Part shown: positions 1 to 8,011 of the stretch, one piece after another | How the letters are laid out: every line of letters starts with the position of its first letter | How positions within the stretch are numbered: position 1 is the stretch's first letter | Source of the DNA: Syntrophales bacterium | GTDB taxonomy: Bacteria > Desulfobacterota > Syntrophia > Syntrophales > UBA2210 | Reading direction: 5' to 3' | DNA: 64,000 nt | NCBI GenBank assembly: GCA_023230565.1 | Contig: JALNXD010000004.1 | Coordinates: 51,562-115,561, forward strand | Translations under genes and position numbers: made by a program | The notes under the pieces: model-generated | What the model saw: the letters and a program-made list of their open reading frames with translations, nothing else | Told to the model about the DNA's origin: nothing | Database searches by the model: none

Positions 1-319
1 TGCAGTTGCAAACGACAGTGCCTTACTCACATCGGTTGATTAAGAAGAATAGATAACAGGGATGCCTGCACGGGTCAAGATCTGAAACAATTGTATTGCA
101 AGCTGAAAACAAATTTGCAATAGAGTAATCAGTGTGGTTCCGTAAATAAAGTTGAAGAAAGAAAGATTTCCAGGGGCAGAGCGCAAAATCCTGTGAAATG
201 AGGCGTACGTAGGTGTAGGCCGCAATGGTGGCGGATGAACCGTAACGCACATATGGGCTTTTTGCGAAACCATCAAAGTTAAATCCTGAATGCATTCATG
301 GGAGAAAGGAGAAAATGGC
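1..319. other. Window start, no supported gene
   Basis: A 90-codon frame exists on the minus strand (23-295), but it resembles no family I recognise, is rich in Cys, Tyr and Phe in a way typical of chance frames, and has no clear ribosome-binding site. I see nothing else here apart from the leader of the following gene, with its Shine-Dalgarno at 301-311. Confidence 0.4.
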
Positions 320-598
320 ATGGCAAAAGATCCGGGAATAGGGAAGAAAGTAATCGCAACAGTAACAAATGTGAAGGGTGATTGCAGTGCCGGTCATCAA
401 AAGGGAGAAACCTTCGAGATCAGTTGCCACAACCCTGGCGGATTGTGCGGGTTTTTTTACCATGATATTTTCCCCGGCCTCTCCACTTTTCAATTCGGGG
501 GAAATCTTCCCTGGTGGGAAGGGGATACAATAGAACTGCAATGTCCGGACAGTTATAACCTGGTTACGCTTAAATTGGAAAGATTTGAACGAGAATGA
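320..598 (+). CDS. TIGR04076-type small protein
   Basis: A 92-residue cytoplasmic protein. The order 'VTNVKGDCSAGHQKGE', 'CHNPGGLCGFFYHDIFP', 'LQCPD' is the pattern I associate with the TIGR04076 family of small Cys-containing proteins of unknown function, common in anaerobes. Three of its four Cys residues fall in short CxxxG- or CP-like settings, so a metal or redox role is possible but unproven. An ATG at 290 is in frame, but the ATG at 320 has GGAGAAAGGAG at the right distance, so it is preferred. It stands alone; the next gene starts about 170 bp downstream. Confidence 0.7.
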   Translation: MAKDPGIGKKVIATVTNVKGDCSAGHQKGETFEISCHNPGGLCGFFYHDIFPGLSTFQFGGNLPWWEGDTIELQCPDSYNLVTLKLERFERE

Positions 599-769
599 AC
601 GATACGCTGGCGCCGTGGGTATACTGTTAGTCTCTTGACCGGTTTGCAGCCATTGTGAATCTCGTGCATGCTTTGCAGGACCGGGAATAAAATCGACCTG
701 CCGCCGGTCCTGAGATGTGCTGAAGATAACGAGAAGAGTTAGATTGTAGTTGATGCCGAAGGAGTCAAG

Positions 770-1528
770 ATGAACGGACGCGAGAAGCCTGACTACGGAA
801 ATTGGGTTCCAAAAAGGATAATCATTATTCCCCTTGCTGCAGGTATATTTTTCATCGGATTAAGCTTCTGGTCGGCTGTTATGGCAATACCTGCAATCAT
901 TTTCCTTTTGATTTCTCTGTACCTTTATTATGTGCGTTTCGCACTTGCGGGATCGGATAATAATGTGCAGGAATCCATTTGGAAAATGGTGACAGATACT
1001 CTGGACTGGAGTGGAAAGGGAAAGATTCTGGATATCGGGTGCGGCAATGGTGCGGTCACTGTTACACTTGCAAAGAAATTAAAAAGTGCAGAAATTTACG
1101 GAATCGATTACTGGGGAAAGAGATGGGAGTATTCCCTGGAAACATGCAAACGCAACGCTGACATCGAAGGAGTTGGCGACCGGGTGATTTTTCAAAAAGC
1201 CCGTGCAGAATCATTGCCGTTCGACAATGAGTATTTCGACGCAGTCGTCAGCAATTTTGTCTTTCATGAAGTGAGCAGTGTCCGGGATAAGCGCGAGTTG
1301 ATTTATGAAGCACTGAGAGTTTTGAAGAAAGGCGGTACATTCGTTTTTCAGGATGAATTCCTGATAAAAAAGCTTTACGGGGAACCGGACGAATTAATTG
1401 CTTCCATCAAAACGAAAGGCATAAAAAGAGCCGAATTTATTCACACGCGAAATGCGCCCTTTATTCCGCGTTTATTAAAGATACCTTTTATACTTGGATC
1501 AATGGGCATGATAAAAGGAGAAAAATAA
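770..1528 (+). CDS. Membrane-anchored class I SAM-dependent methyltransferase
   Basis: 252 residues. Two hydrophobic helices at about 17-35 and 37-57 precede a Rossmann methyltransferase domain. Motif I is 'ILDIGCGNGAVTVTL' (about residues 87-101), followed by an acidic strand end 'YGIDYWG' and the post-motif 'LPFDNEYFDAVVSNFVFHEV' typical of the Methyltransf_11/25 families. It probably methylates a small molecule or lipid at the inner face of the membrane; the substrate cannot be read from sequence. AAGGAG lies 6-7 nt before the ATG. A membrane protein gene follows 63 bp downstream on the same strand, suggesting cotranscription. Confidence 0.8.
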   Translation: MNGREKPDYGNWVPKRIIIIPLAAGIFFIGLSFWSAVMAIPAIIFLLISLYLYYVRFALAGSDNNVQESIWKMVTDTLDWSGKGKILDIGCGNGAVTVTLAKKLKSAEIYGIDYWGKRWEYSLETCKRNADIEGVGDRVIFQKARAESLPFDNEYFDAVVSNFVFHEVSSVRDKRELIYEALRVLKKGGTFVFQDEFLIKKLYGEPDELIASIKTKGIKRAEFIHTRNAPFIPRLLKIPFILGSMGMIKGEK

Positions 1529-1591
1529 ACGTGTGCCTGGCTGTTCCGCTGAAATGAAAATGCAGGAAAATGAGCGATAAAGAGGGTTTGT

Positions 1592-2353
1592 ATGGTTGAA
1601 GTGTTAATCTTGCTCTTGTTGTTTCTTCTTACGTTGATTTTTATCCTCTCCTTGAAAAAAATATTTCCGGTTTCACCAGCGCACGAAAAATATGCGGATT
1701 CAATCAGTAAGCGCGAAAGAGAATACAAGCGCTGGGATTATTTCGGAAGTGTCGCGGGCATAATTTCCGGTCTGGCGGGCGGGTATCTGAGTTGGTTGAT
1801 GTGCCGCCTGGCATGTGCATGGCGTGCGGGAAATTTTATAGGCGATCATATATTAATCCCCCAAAAAGGGATCTGTCTTCTTCCTGCAGTACCGGCGGCA
1901 ATTGCCGCCGGAATCGCGGGTGCACGGTTGATATTGCGACTAATGCTGAAATCAAGGTTCAGTGAACTGGAAATGTACGGAAGCCTGAAATTTGGAATAG
2001 ATATACGCAGATTTCTCCGTCTCATTTTTATCGCCTGCCTTGCGCTGACATTTTTAGGGATTGCACTGCCCTTCAATACGTATATGGTGATATCGGAGCA
2101 AGACATGCGTTACAACTCATTAACCGATTTTTCGGAACGCAGGTATGAATATTCGGATGTTGCGTCAATAGAGCTGGTAAGAAAAGAAAAAGGTTTTTAT
2201 AAAAAAGATCTTTTCCTGGAGATACATTTCAAGGACAAAGAGATATGGAAAAGTGAAAATACCGCTGAGTTACCGGACCGGCATGTAAAAATACTTGCCG
2301 AATATATCAGTGAAAGAGCTCAAGTGAGTGTAACCGAGAAACAAGGAAGATAA
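1592..2353 (+). CDS. Hypothetical multi-pass membrane protein
   Basis: 253 residues, family not recognised. An N-terminal helix (about 3-20) is followed by a linker, two or three Gly/Ala-rich hydrophobic segments (about 52-72, 88-115) and a further helix (about 138-162). The C-terminal 90 residues are soluble and charged and resemble the PH-like or 'YEYSDVASIELV...' tails seen in small bacterial membrane proteins. GAGGG precedes the ATG. Its TAA stop is followed directly by a solo copy of the window's REP-like repeat. Function unknown. Confidence 0.65.
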   Translation: MVEVLILLLLFLLTLIFILSLKKIFPVSPAHEKYADSISKREREYKRWDYFGSVAGIISGLAGGYLSWLMCRLACAWRAGNFIGDHILIPQKGICLLPAVPAAIAAGIAGARLILRLMLKSRFSELEMYGSLKFGIDIRRFLRLIFIACLALTFLGIALPFNTYMVISEQDMRYNSLTDFSERRYEYSDVASIELVRKEKGFYKKDLFLEIHFKDKEIWKSENTAELPDRHVKILAEYISERAQVSVTEKQGR

Positions 2354-2360
2354 TTGGAGA

Positions 2361-2385
2361 TAATTGGGGACGGGTTCACATTTCA
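2361..2385 (+). repeat. REP-like repeat, solo arm
   Basis: A single arm of the family TAATYGGGGACGGGTTCAC, starting 8 bp after the stop codon of the membrane protein (the preceding 'TAATTGGAGA' is a partial duplication). No opposite arm is present within 150 bp. Inverted copies of the same sequence occur at 3501-3576 and 34658-34743. Confidence 0.85.
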
Positions 2386-2493
2386 TGTGTGCTACTCTCA
2401 GAAAACCGTGTTCATATGTCTTTGTACTGAAATACGAACCTGCCCAAAGAGGCGTTATGGCCGAGGCGCTGAGTACCACGTGGATGGCATGGA

Positions 2494-2880
2494 ATGAACA
2501 TAAGAACAATACTTGCGAAGTCTGCGGTCATTCTGATGATCCTGAGCGTGACGGATTGTACCTGCCCGCGAAAGAGAGGATTGGAGGTATCCGGGGGCGA
2601 TCCTGTAATCTACCGGTGTGAAAAGGGAGGCAGGATCGTTGCGAGATATTATTCCCTTTCCGATAAAAGCCTCGATTTTGTTAAGGTGACGATGCCCGAT
2701 GGCAGACAATACACGCTCCCTCAGGTGGTGTCTGGGTCCGGGGTTCGCTATACGGATGAAAGAGTGCTCGTCTGGTGGACAAAAGGAAATTTCGCCTCCG
2801 TGCAAATGAGAGATACACAGGGAAAATGGCGGATGCTTTACGATAACTGCAGGAAGGTCCCATCCGGGAGGCCCGAATGA
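2494..2880 (+). CDS. MliC-like lysozyme inhibitor domain protein
   Basis: 128 residues. An N-terminal hydrophobic signal (about 6-20) is followed by a Cys-containing cleavage region; the lipobox 'SVTDC' is imperfect because of the Asp before Cys. The rest matches the membrane-bound C-type lysozyme inhibitor fold: 'IYRCEKGGRIVARYYSL', then 'VTMPDGRQYTLPQVVSGSGVRYTDERVLVWWTKGN'. Such proteins sit in the periplasm or outer membrane and bind host or competitor lysozyme. The start is supported only by a weak purine stretch. The stop overlaps the tag start as ATGA, so the two are translationally coupled. Confidence 0.75.
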   Translation: MNIRTILAKSAVILMILSVTDCTCPRKRGLEVSGGDPVIYRCEKGGRIVARYYSLSDKSLDFVKVTMPDGRQYTLPQVVSGSGVRYTDERVLVWWTKGNFASVQMRDTQGKWRMLYDNCRKVPSGRPE

Positions 2881-3452
2881 AATCGAGATGCGAATGGGCG
2901 ATCCATGACCCGCTCTTTCTGGATTACCATGATAATGAGTGGGGCGTGCCGGTTCATGACGATCGCAGGCTTTTCGAGATGCTGGTACTGGAGGGGGCGC
3001 AGGCGGGGCTTAACTGGCGTATGATTCTTAAGAGGCGGAAGAATTACCGGCGTGCCTTTCAAGGTTTCGACCCGGAAAAGATAGCCGCCTTTACAAAGAC
3101 CGATATCGATCGTCTGATGAATGATCCGGGCATCATCCGGAACCGGCGGAAGATAGAGTCTGCCGTAAGAAATGCACAGGCTCTGCTGACTGTCATCGAT
3201 GAAGAGGGATCGTTCAACTCCTTCATATGGAACCTTGCCGGCACCAATACGCGGCACAACAGCTGGACTTCGATGACTGAAATTCCTTCTAAGGATCATC
3301 GGTCCGATACGATGAGCAGGGAACTGAAGAAGCGCGGCTTCAGTTTTGCAGGATCCACTATCTGCTATGCTTTCATGCAGTCAGTCGGCATGGTCAACGA
3401 TCACGTCGTCGGTTGTTTCCGCCATGATGAATTGATGACCGGCAGCCGTTAG
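2877..3452 (+). CDS. tag: DNA-3-methyladenine glycosylase I
   Basis: 191 residues, the usual Tag length. It removes 3-methyladenine from alkylated DNA in base excision repair. The zinc ligands expected of the family are visible: Cys5 and the His in 'LDYHDNEWG' at the N terminus, and His and Cys in 'NDHVVGCFRH' at the C terminus. The 'GLNWRMILKRR' and 'IIRNRRKIES' stretches are also family-typical. It overlaps the upstream MliC-like gene by 4 nt, an unusual pairing that may reflect chance coupling rather than shared function. A REP-like inverted repeat begins 49 bp after its TAG. Confidence 0.95.
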   Translation: MKSRCEWAIHDPLFLDYHDNEWGVPVHDDRRLFEMLVLEGAQAGLNWRMILKRRKNYRRAFQGFDPEKIAAFTKTDIDRLMNDPGIIRNRRKIESAVRNAQALLTVIDEEGSFNSFIWNLAGTNTRHNSWTSMTEIPSKDHRSDTMSRELKKRGFSFAGSTICYAFMQSVGMVNDHVVGCFRHDELMTGSR

Positions 3453-3500
3453 GAGAAATAGATCAAAAATTCAATCAGCTCTCCGCATTCTTCAGGGTGC

Positions 3501-3592
3501 TAATCGGGGACGGGTTCACATTTCACGAATGGTCTTTTGAAATGAGACGGGTGAAATGTGAACCCGTCCCCGATTAAGGACGTCCCCGATTA
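3501..3592. repeat. REP-like inverted repeat with extra partial arm
   Basis: Perfect 26-bp arms at 3501-3526 and 3551-3576 enclose a 24-nt loop. A partial third arm follows at about 3578-3592. The element lies between convergent tag and archease. The TAA (3590-3592 read on the minus strand) that ends archease is the terminal TAA of the partial arm. It could act as a bidirectional mRNA end or a transposase-recognised hairpin; its function is not shown by sequence alone. Confidence 0.9.
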
Positions 3593-4009
3593 GAGGTCGA
3601 AGATGATGCGAGCCGTCCATCCCGTTTTGTCCTTACGGATGTCGAGCTGATGGTAGGTTGCCCCTTTGACGGTCGTATTGATGGGGTGGTGGCCTGCATC
3701 GTAGGTCTCGCCCTCCGCCGTCGCCTCAAGGCGGCTGCCTTCGAGCGATTCAATCGTGAATTTACGGAAAAGCAGTCTCTCCGTATCGAAAAGAAAGTTC
3801 AGTTCGTTCAGCCATCCGATGAGGAGCTCCTCCATGCAGCCGGCCTGAAGGGAGATCCGTTGGGAGGTCTTCGGGTCGATCGTTTCTGAATCGGTGACGA
3901 TCGCGGTAAAGGCCTCCGCCGCATGGACGAAGAGGGCCTTGAGGTCTTTTCCGTATACTTCCACCCCCTCATCGCCCGTGTGATCGATAAAACGGAATTT
4001 ATTTCCCAT
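3590..4009 (-). CDS. Archease (RtcB cofactor protein)
   Basis: 139 residues, full family length. Archease speeds guanylylation and turnover of the RNA ligase RtcB. The N-terminal 'FIDHTGDEGVEVYG' is the family signature with its metal-binding acidic residues, and the C-terminal 'TARIIFDL' is also typical. It starts 21 nt after rtcB on the same strand with AAGG before the ATG, so the two form one operon. The stop codon is contributed by the adjoining REP-like repeat, suggesting that insertion of the element reset the gene end by a few codons. Confidence 0.95.
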   Translation of the reverse strand: MGNKFRFIDHTGDEGVEVYGKDLKALFVHAAEAFTAIVTDSETIDPKTSQRISLQAGCMEELLIGWLNELNFLFDTERLLFRKFTIESLEGSRLEATAEGETYDAGHHPINTTVKGATYHQLDIRKDKTGWTARIIFDL

Positions 4010-4030
4010 ATAGAGTACCTTCCGGCCGCG

Positions 4031-5485
4031 TCAGCCCTTTATTACCGCTATCGGCACGAGCTTTGCGACCTTTTTGCCGATTCCCGCGTTGTGCAGAACA
4101 TTCACGACGTTGTCCACGTCCTTGTAGGCCTCGGATATTTCCTCCACCAGGGTTCGCCTGCTGGCGCCCTTGACAAAAATTCCCCTGTCCTCCATTTCCC
4201 GTTCGATCGCCCTGCCTTTAGCCGCCTTTTTTGCCTGATGGCGGCTCATGACCCGGCCCGCGCCGTGGCAGGCGGAGCCGAAGGTTTCTTCATATGCCTG
4301 CCGAGTTCCTGTCAGCACGTAAGAACAGCGGCCCATATCGCCCGGGACCAGGACCGGCTGACCGATCGCGCGGTAATCTTCCGGGATATCCCGGTGGCCG
4401 GGCGGAAAGGCCCGTGTGGCGCCTTTCCGGTGGACGCAGAGGCGCATCTTCTTTCCGTTCCATTCGTGGCTTTCCACTTTGGCGATATTATGGCAGACGT
4501 CGTATACCAGCGCAAGCCCGAGCGCGCGGCCGCTCACACGGAAGACCTCCTCGAAGCTTTCCTTCGTCCAGTGCATTATCATCTGCCGGTTTACAAAGGC
4601 GAAATTGGCGGCGGCGGCCATGGCGGCAAGATAGTCCTTGCCTTCCTTCGAGTTCACCGGCGCGCAGCAGAGCTGCTTGTCCGGAAGTTCTATTCCGTGC
4701 CGGCGGGAGGCGGCGAGCATCACCGATAAATAGTCGTCGCAGACCTGGTGTCCCAGGCCGCGCGATCCCGTATGGACCAGCACCGTCACCTGATCCTGCG
4801 CAAGACCCATGGATGAAGCCGCCTGCCTATCGAAGATCTCCGCCACATAGCCCACTTCCACGAAGTGGTTGCCCGAACCCACCGTTCCCAGCTGAGCTTC
4901 CCCCCGTTTCATGGCCTTTTCGCTTACCTTCGACGAATCGGCGCCGGGTATGCGGCCTTCCTCTTCGATGTGCAATCTGTCTTCGGCGGAGCCGAAACCC
5001 CTTTCCAGGGCCCAGTCGACGCCTTTTTCCATAACACGGACGAGTTCCTTCCGGTCGAGCTTGAAATCCGTTCGCCGCGATCCCACCCCGGAGGGGATAT
5101 TGGCGAAGAGTGTATTCGCCAGGGATTCGGCCTTTTTTGTGACATCCTTGCGGCTCAGTCCTGAGCGCAGCAGACGGACGCCTCAATTAATATCGTAACC
5201 GACCCCCCCGGGAGAAACGACGCCGCTTTCAGTATCAAAGGCGGCCACGCCTCCTATCGGAAACCCGTAGCCCCAGTGAATATCAGGCATCGCGATAGAT
5301 TTGCCCACGATCCCCGGAAGCGTCGCCACATTGGCAACCTGCAGCAGGCTCTGGTCGCGACGGATATCTGTCACCATTTCCGCATCGGCATATACGAGCC
5401 CGTCAACCCGCATTTTTCCCTGCCGCGCAATCCGCCACCTGAATTCATCTATCCTGCGGATATCGATAGTTTCCTGACCGGCCAT
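4031..5485 (-). CDS. rtcB: RNA-splicing ligase RtcB, probable selenoprotein (Sec101)
   Basis: Read through one in-frame TGA (5183-5185), the frame gives 484 residues, the normal RtcB length. RtcB joins 2',3'-cyclic-phosphate or 3'-phosphate RNA ends to 5'-OH ends using GTP and Mn2+. Seen: '[18 protein letters not shown]' before the TGA; '[10 protein letters not shown]', 'NIPSGVGS', 'GSGNHFVEV', '[11 protein letters not shown]' and the guanylylation motif 'HRKGATRAF' after it. The TGA stands where 'GFDINCGVRL' of the family has Cys (Cys98 of Pyrococcus horikoshii RtcB, a ligand of both Mn ions), three residues after the metal-binding Asp. There is no frameshift and no other lesion. A hairpin fitting the bacterial SECIS consensus follows. 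Selenocysteine is inferred; a plain nonsense mutation is the alternative. The Shine-Dalgarno is AGAGGA. Confidence 0.88.
5149..5169 (-). promoter_or_regulatory. Predicted bacterial SECIS element in rtcB
   Basis: On the rtcB mRNA, 21 nt after the UGA, GCUCA and UGAGC (5162-5166 and 5153-5157) pair perfectly around the tetraloop GGAC (5158-5161). Three more pairs (UGC 5167-5169 with GCA 5149-5151) extend the stem past one bulged C. The position within about 16-37 nt of UGA and a G among the first two loop bases match the published bacterial SECIS consensus. This would recruit SelB with Sec-tRNA. Confidence 0.78.
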
Positions 5486-5547
5486 AGTAATGTCCTCTTT
5501 TAATGTTCTAATTTTTCATACTCATACTTTTATGGCGCCGTAAAAAG

Positions 5548-5655
5548 TCATTGTTTACCCTCCCTGGTGAAAGGCTGATGAAGGGGAAGGAAGCAACTGA
5601 CCGTAGTGGCATGATAATCACCATCACCCTTCTCCCTCAAGAGAGAGGGAGTCTA
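5548..5655. repeat. Degenerate pyrimidine/purine repeat, copy 1
   Basis: Within the 373-bp gap between rtcB and the branching enzyme lies a stretch with CCCTCCCTGG...GATGAAGG followed by ACCATCACCC...CAAGAGAGAGGGAG. It resembles 12290-12375 and is probably a worn copy of the same intergenic element. No promoter motif I could defend was found in the gap. Confidence 0.45.
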
Positions 5656-5858
5656 TATAGTTTACAACACCATCATACTTTAGAACTTGCACGAATCATA
5701 CTCATAAAAACGGCTCTTCCGAAAATGGGAGAGATCCTGTATTTGTACATTATGCATCGGGACGTTGAATATAAGACTGTCAATCTTTTCTTTTATCAAA
5801 TACAATATCAAAAGGTTGGAGCTCCCTCTGATCAGAAAATTAAAGGACCGTCGGATAA

Positions 5859-7868
5859 ATGAAATTCAACATTGTACGAAACGACCCATGGCTCGAACCC
5901 TATTCCAGAGTAATTTCCTTTCGGCATGAACGGGCCCTGCGAAAAGAAAAAGAGCTGATCGCCGGGTATGCCAACCTCAAGGAATTTGCGTCGGGTCATC
6001 TTTTTTTCGGCATGCACAGGCAGCCGGATTCTTGGATTTTCCGGGAATGGGCCCCCAATGCAGAGAAGATCTTTCTGATAGGGGAGTTCACCGGATGGCG
6101 GGAAAAAGAGGAATTTCTCCTCACGAAGCGCGAGTACGGCATCTGGGAAATCCGTTTACCTTCCAATATTCTGAATCATGGCGACCTCTACCGCCTGTCG
6201 GTTCACTGGCCGGGGGGCAGGGGGGACAGGATACCGGCATGGGCCAACCGTGTCGTGCAGGATTCTGAGACGCTGATCATGAATGCCCAGATATGGGCGC
6301 CCGATGAGCCATATGCCTGGAGGTACGGGAGAATAGAGACAAAAAAGCGCTGCCCGCTGGTCTATGAAGCCCACGTGGGAATGGCCTCAGAAGAAGGAAG
6401 GGTCGCCACATACAGCGAATTCAGGCAGAACGTCCTTCCGCGAATCGAGGAAGGGGGATATAACACCATACAGCTGATGGCTGTTCAGGAGCACCCATAT
6501 TACGGATCATTCGGCTACCACGTTTCCAGCTTTTTCGCCCCCTCTTCCCGCTTCGGCACACCGGAGGAACTCAAGGAACTTGTAGACGAAGCTCACCGCC
6601 GCAATATCGCCGTCATCATGGATCTGGTCCACTCCCATTCTGTCAAAAACGAGGTTGAGGGACTTGGCAGATTCGACGGCACTCCCTATCAGTACTTTCA
6701 CATGGGATTCCGCCGGGAGCATATCGCCTGGGATTCCCTGTGCTTCAATTATGCAAAAAACGAGGTGATCCACTTCCTGCTCTCGAATGTCAGATACTGG
6801 CTCGAGGAATTCAAGTTCGACGGGTTCCGCTTTGACGGCGTCACCAGCATGCTCTACCTCGATCACGGCCTCTCACGCGATTTCACCAGCTATGACATGT
6901 ACTTCGACGGCTATCAGGATGAAGATGCAATCACCTATCTGGCTCTGGCCAACAGAGTGGTCAAGCAAGTCGATCCCGGCGCCATGACGGTTGCCGAGGA
7001 AATGAGCGGTATGCCTGGACTTGCGGCGCCCTTTGAAGACGGAGGCGTGGGATTCGACTACCGGCTTGCCATGGGAGTTCCGGACTACTGGATAAAAATA
7101 ATAAAGGAGCGGTCCGATGAAACCTGGGACGTATCGGAGCTTTTTTACGAACTCACCAGAAAGAGGAACGACGAGAAAACGATAAGTTATGCCGAATCGC
7201 ATGATCAGGCTCTGGTTGGGGACAAGGCCATAAGCTTCCGTCTTATGGACAAGGAGATGTACTTTCACATGAATTCGGAAAGCGACAATCCGATCATTGA
7301 CAGGGGAATCGCGCTGCACAAGATGATCAGGCTGGTCACTATCGCAACAGCCGGCGACGGGTACCTCAACTTCATGGGGAATGAATTCGGCCACCCTGAA
7401 TGGATTGATTTCCCGCGGCAGGGCAACAGCTGGTCCTATCATTATGCACGCAGGCAGTGGCATCTGGCCGATCATCCCGACCTCAGGTACAGATTTCTGC
7501 GTGCCTTCGATCGTGCGATGATAGATCTGGCCGCAAACGAGAGATTTCTCAGGGAACCGTTGCCCTACCTGATCGCAGCGAACCGTGGAGACCAGGTCCT
7601 TACCTTCAGACGGGGGACACTCGTCTTCGCCTTCAATTTCAATCCTCTTCGGTCATTTTCCGATTACGGGTTCGCCGTTGAACCGGGCGATTACCATATA
7701 GTCCTGAATACGGACTCCGGCAAATTCGGCGGCTGGGAACTGGTAAATTCCGCCATCACATACCATGCCTTCCCGGAGATGTATACGGCGCCCCTGCACA
7801 TGCTCAAGATCTACCTGCCCGCCCGATCGGCGCTGGTGTTTAAAAGACAGGTTACGGGTAATGGGTAA
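5859..7868 (+). CDS. glgB: 1,4-alpha-glucan branching enzyme (GH13_8-like)
   Basis: 669 residues. It cuts alpha-1,4 glucan and re-attaches the piece by an alpha-1,6 bond. An N-terminal CBM48-type domain ('WAPNAEKIFLIGEFTGW', about 63-80) is followed by the GH13 barrel: 'MDLVHSHSVKN', nucleophile Asp326 in 'DGFRFDGVTSM', acid/base Glu380 in 'TVAEEMSGMP', and 'YAESHDQALVG'. The wording of these motifs ('YQYFHMG', 'GMPGLA', 'NFMGNEFGHPEW') is that of the eukaryote-like GH13_8 subfamily rather than E. coli GlgB. No other glycogen gene is nearby. The Shine-Dalgarno is weak. The TAA stop lies inside a 10-bp inverted repeat. Confidence 0.92.
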   Translation: MKFNIVRNDPWLEPYSRVISFRHERALRKEKELIAGYANLKEFASGHLFFGMHRQPDSWIFREWAPNAEKIFLIGEFTGWREKEEFLLTKREYGIWEIRLPSNILNHGDLYRLSVHWPGGRGDRIPAWANRVVQDSETLIMNAQIWAPDEPYAWRYGRIETKKRCPLVYEAHVGMASEEGRVATYSEFRQNVLPRIEEGGYNTIQLMAVQEHPYYGSFGYHVSSFFAPSSRFGTPEELKELVDEAHRRNIAVIMDLVHSHSVKNEVEGLGRFDGTPYQYFHMGFRREHIAWDSLCFNYAKNEVIHFLLSNVRYWLEEFKFDGFRFDGVTSMLYLDHGLSRDFTSYDMYFDGYQDEDAITYLALANRVVKQVDPGAMTVAEEMSGMPGLAAPFEDGGVGFDYRLAMGVPDYWIKIIKERSDETWDVSELFYELTRKRNDEKTISYAESHDQALVGDKAISFRLMDKEMYFHMNSESDNPIIDRGIALHKMIRLVTIATAGDGYLNFMGNEFGHPEWIDFPRQGNSWSYHYARRQWHLADHPDLRYRFLRAFDRAMIDLAANERFLREPLPYLIAANRGDQVLTFRRGTLVFAFNFNPLRSFSDYGFAVEPGDYHIVLNTDSGKFGGWELVNSAITYHAFPEMYTAPLHMLKIYLPARSALVFKRQVTGNG

Positions 7869-7929
7869 CAGGTAATAGGCCACAGGTAATAACTCATACC
7901 CCATACCCCATCGTTTATCACCCATTACC
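7857..7929. repeat. Inverted repeat with low-complexity core after glgB
   Basis: GGTAATGGGT (7857-7866) and ACCCATTACC (7920-7929) form a perfect 10-bp inverted pair. The interior holds short tandem variants of 'ACAGGTAATA' and 'ATACCCC'. The glgB stop codon begins within the left arm, so this repeat also invades a gene end. Confidence 0.7.
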
Positions 7930-8011
7930 GTAAATACATTCCACACCCCATTTACTCGCATCATTCTTCTGATAGCATAAAAAATAACGACTTTTCAGGA
8001 GAAAGTGAACA

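Noticed and set aside
23..295. 90-codon minus-strand frame at the window start
   Set aside because: No family, no ribosome site, and atypical composition; kept only as a note.
4294..5034. Long plus-strand frames across archease and rtcB
   Set aside because: They are antisense shadows with Arg/Ser/Pro-rich composition typical of GC-biased antisense frames, without start signals.
4031..5485. RtcB as a frameshifted pseudogene
   Set aside because: Both halves are in the same frame; only one TGA codon interrupts, at a conserved Cys, with a SECIS-like hairpin after it. A frameshift explanation does not fit.
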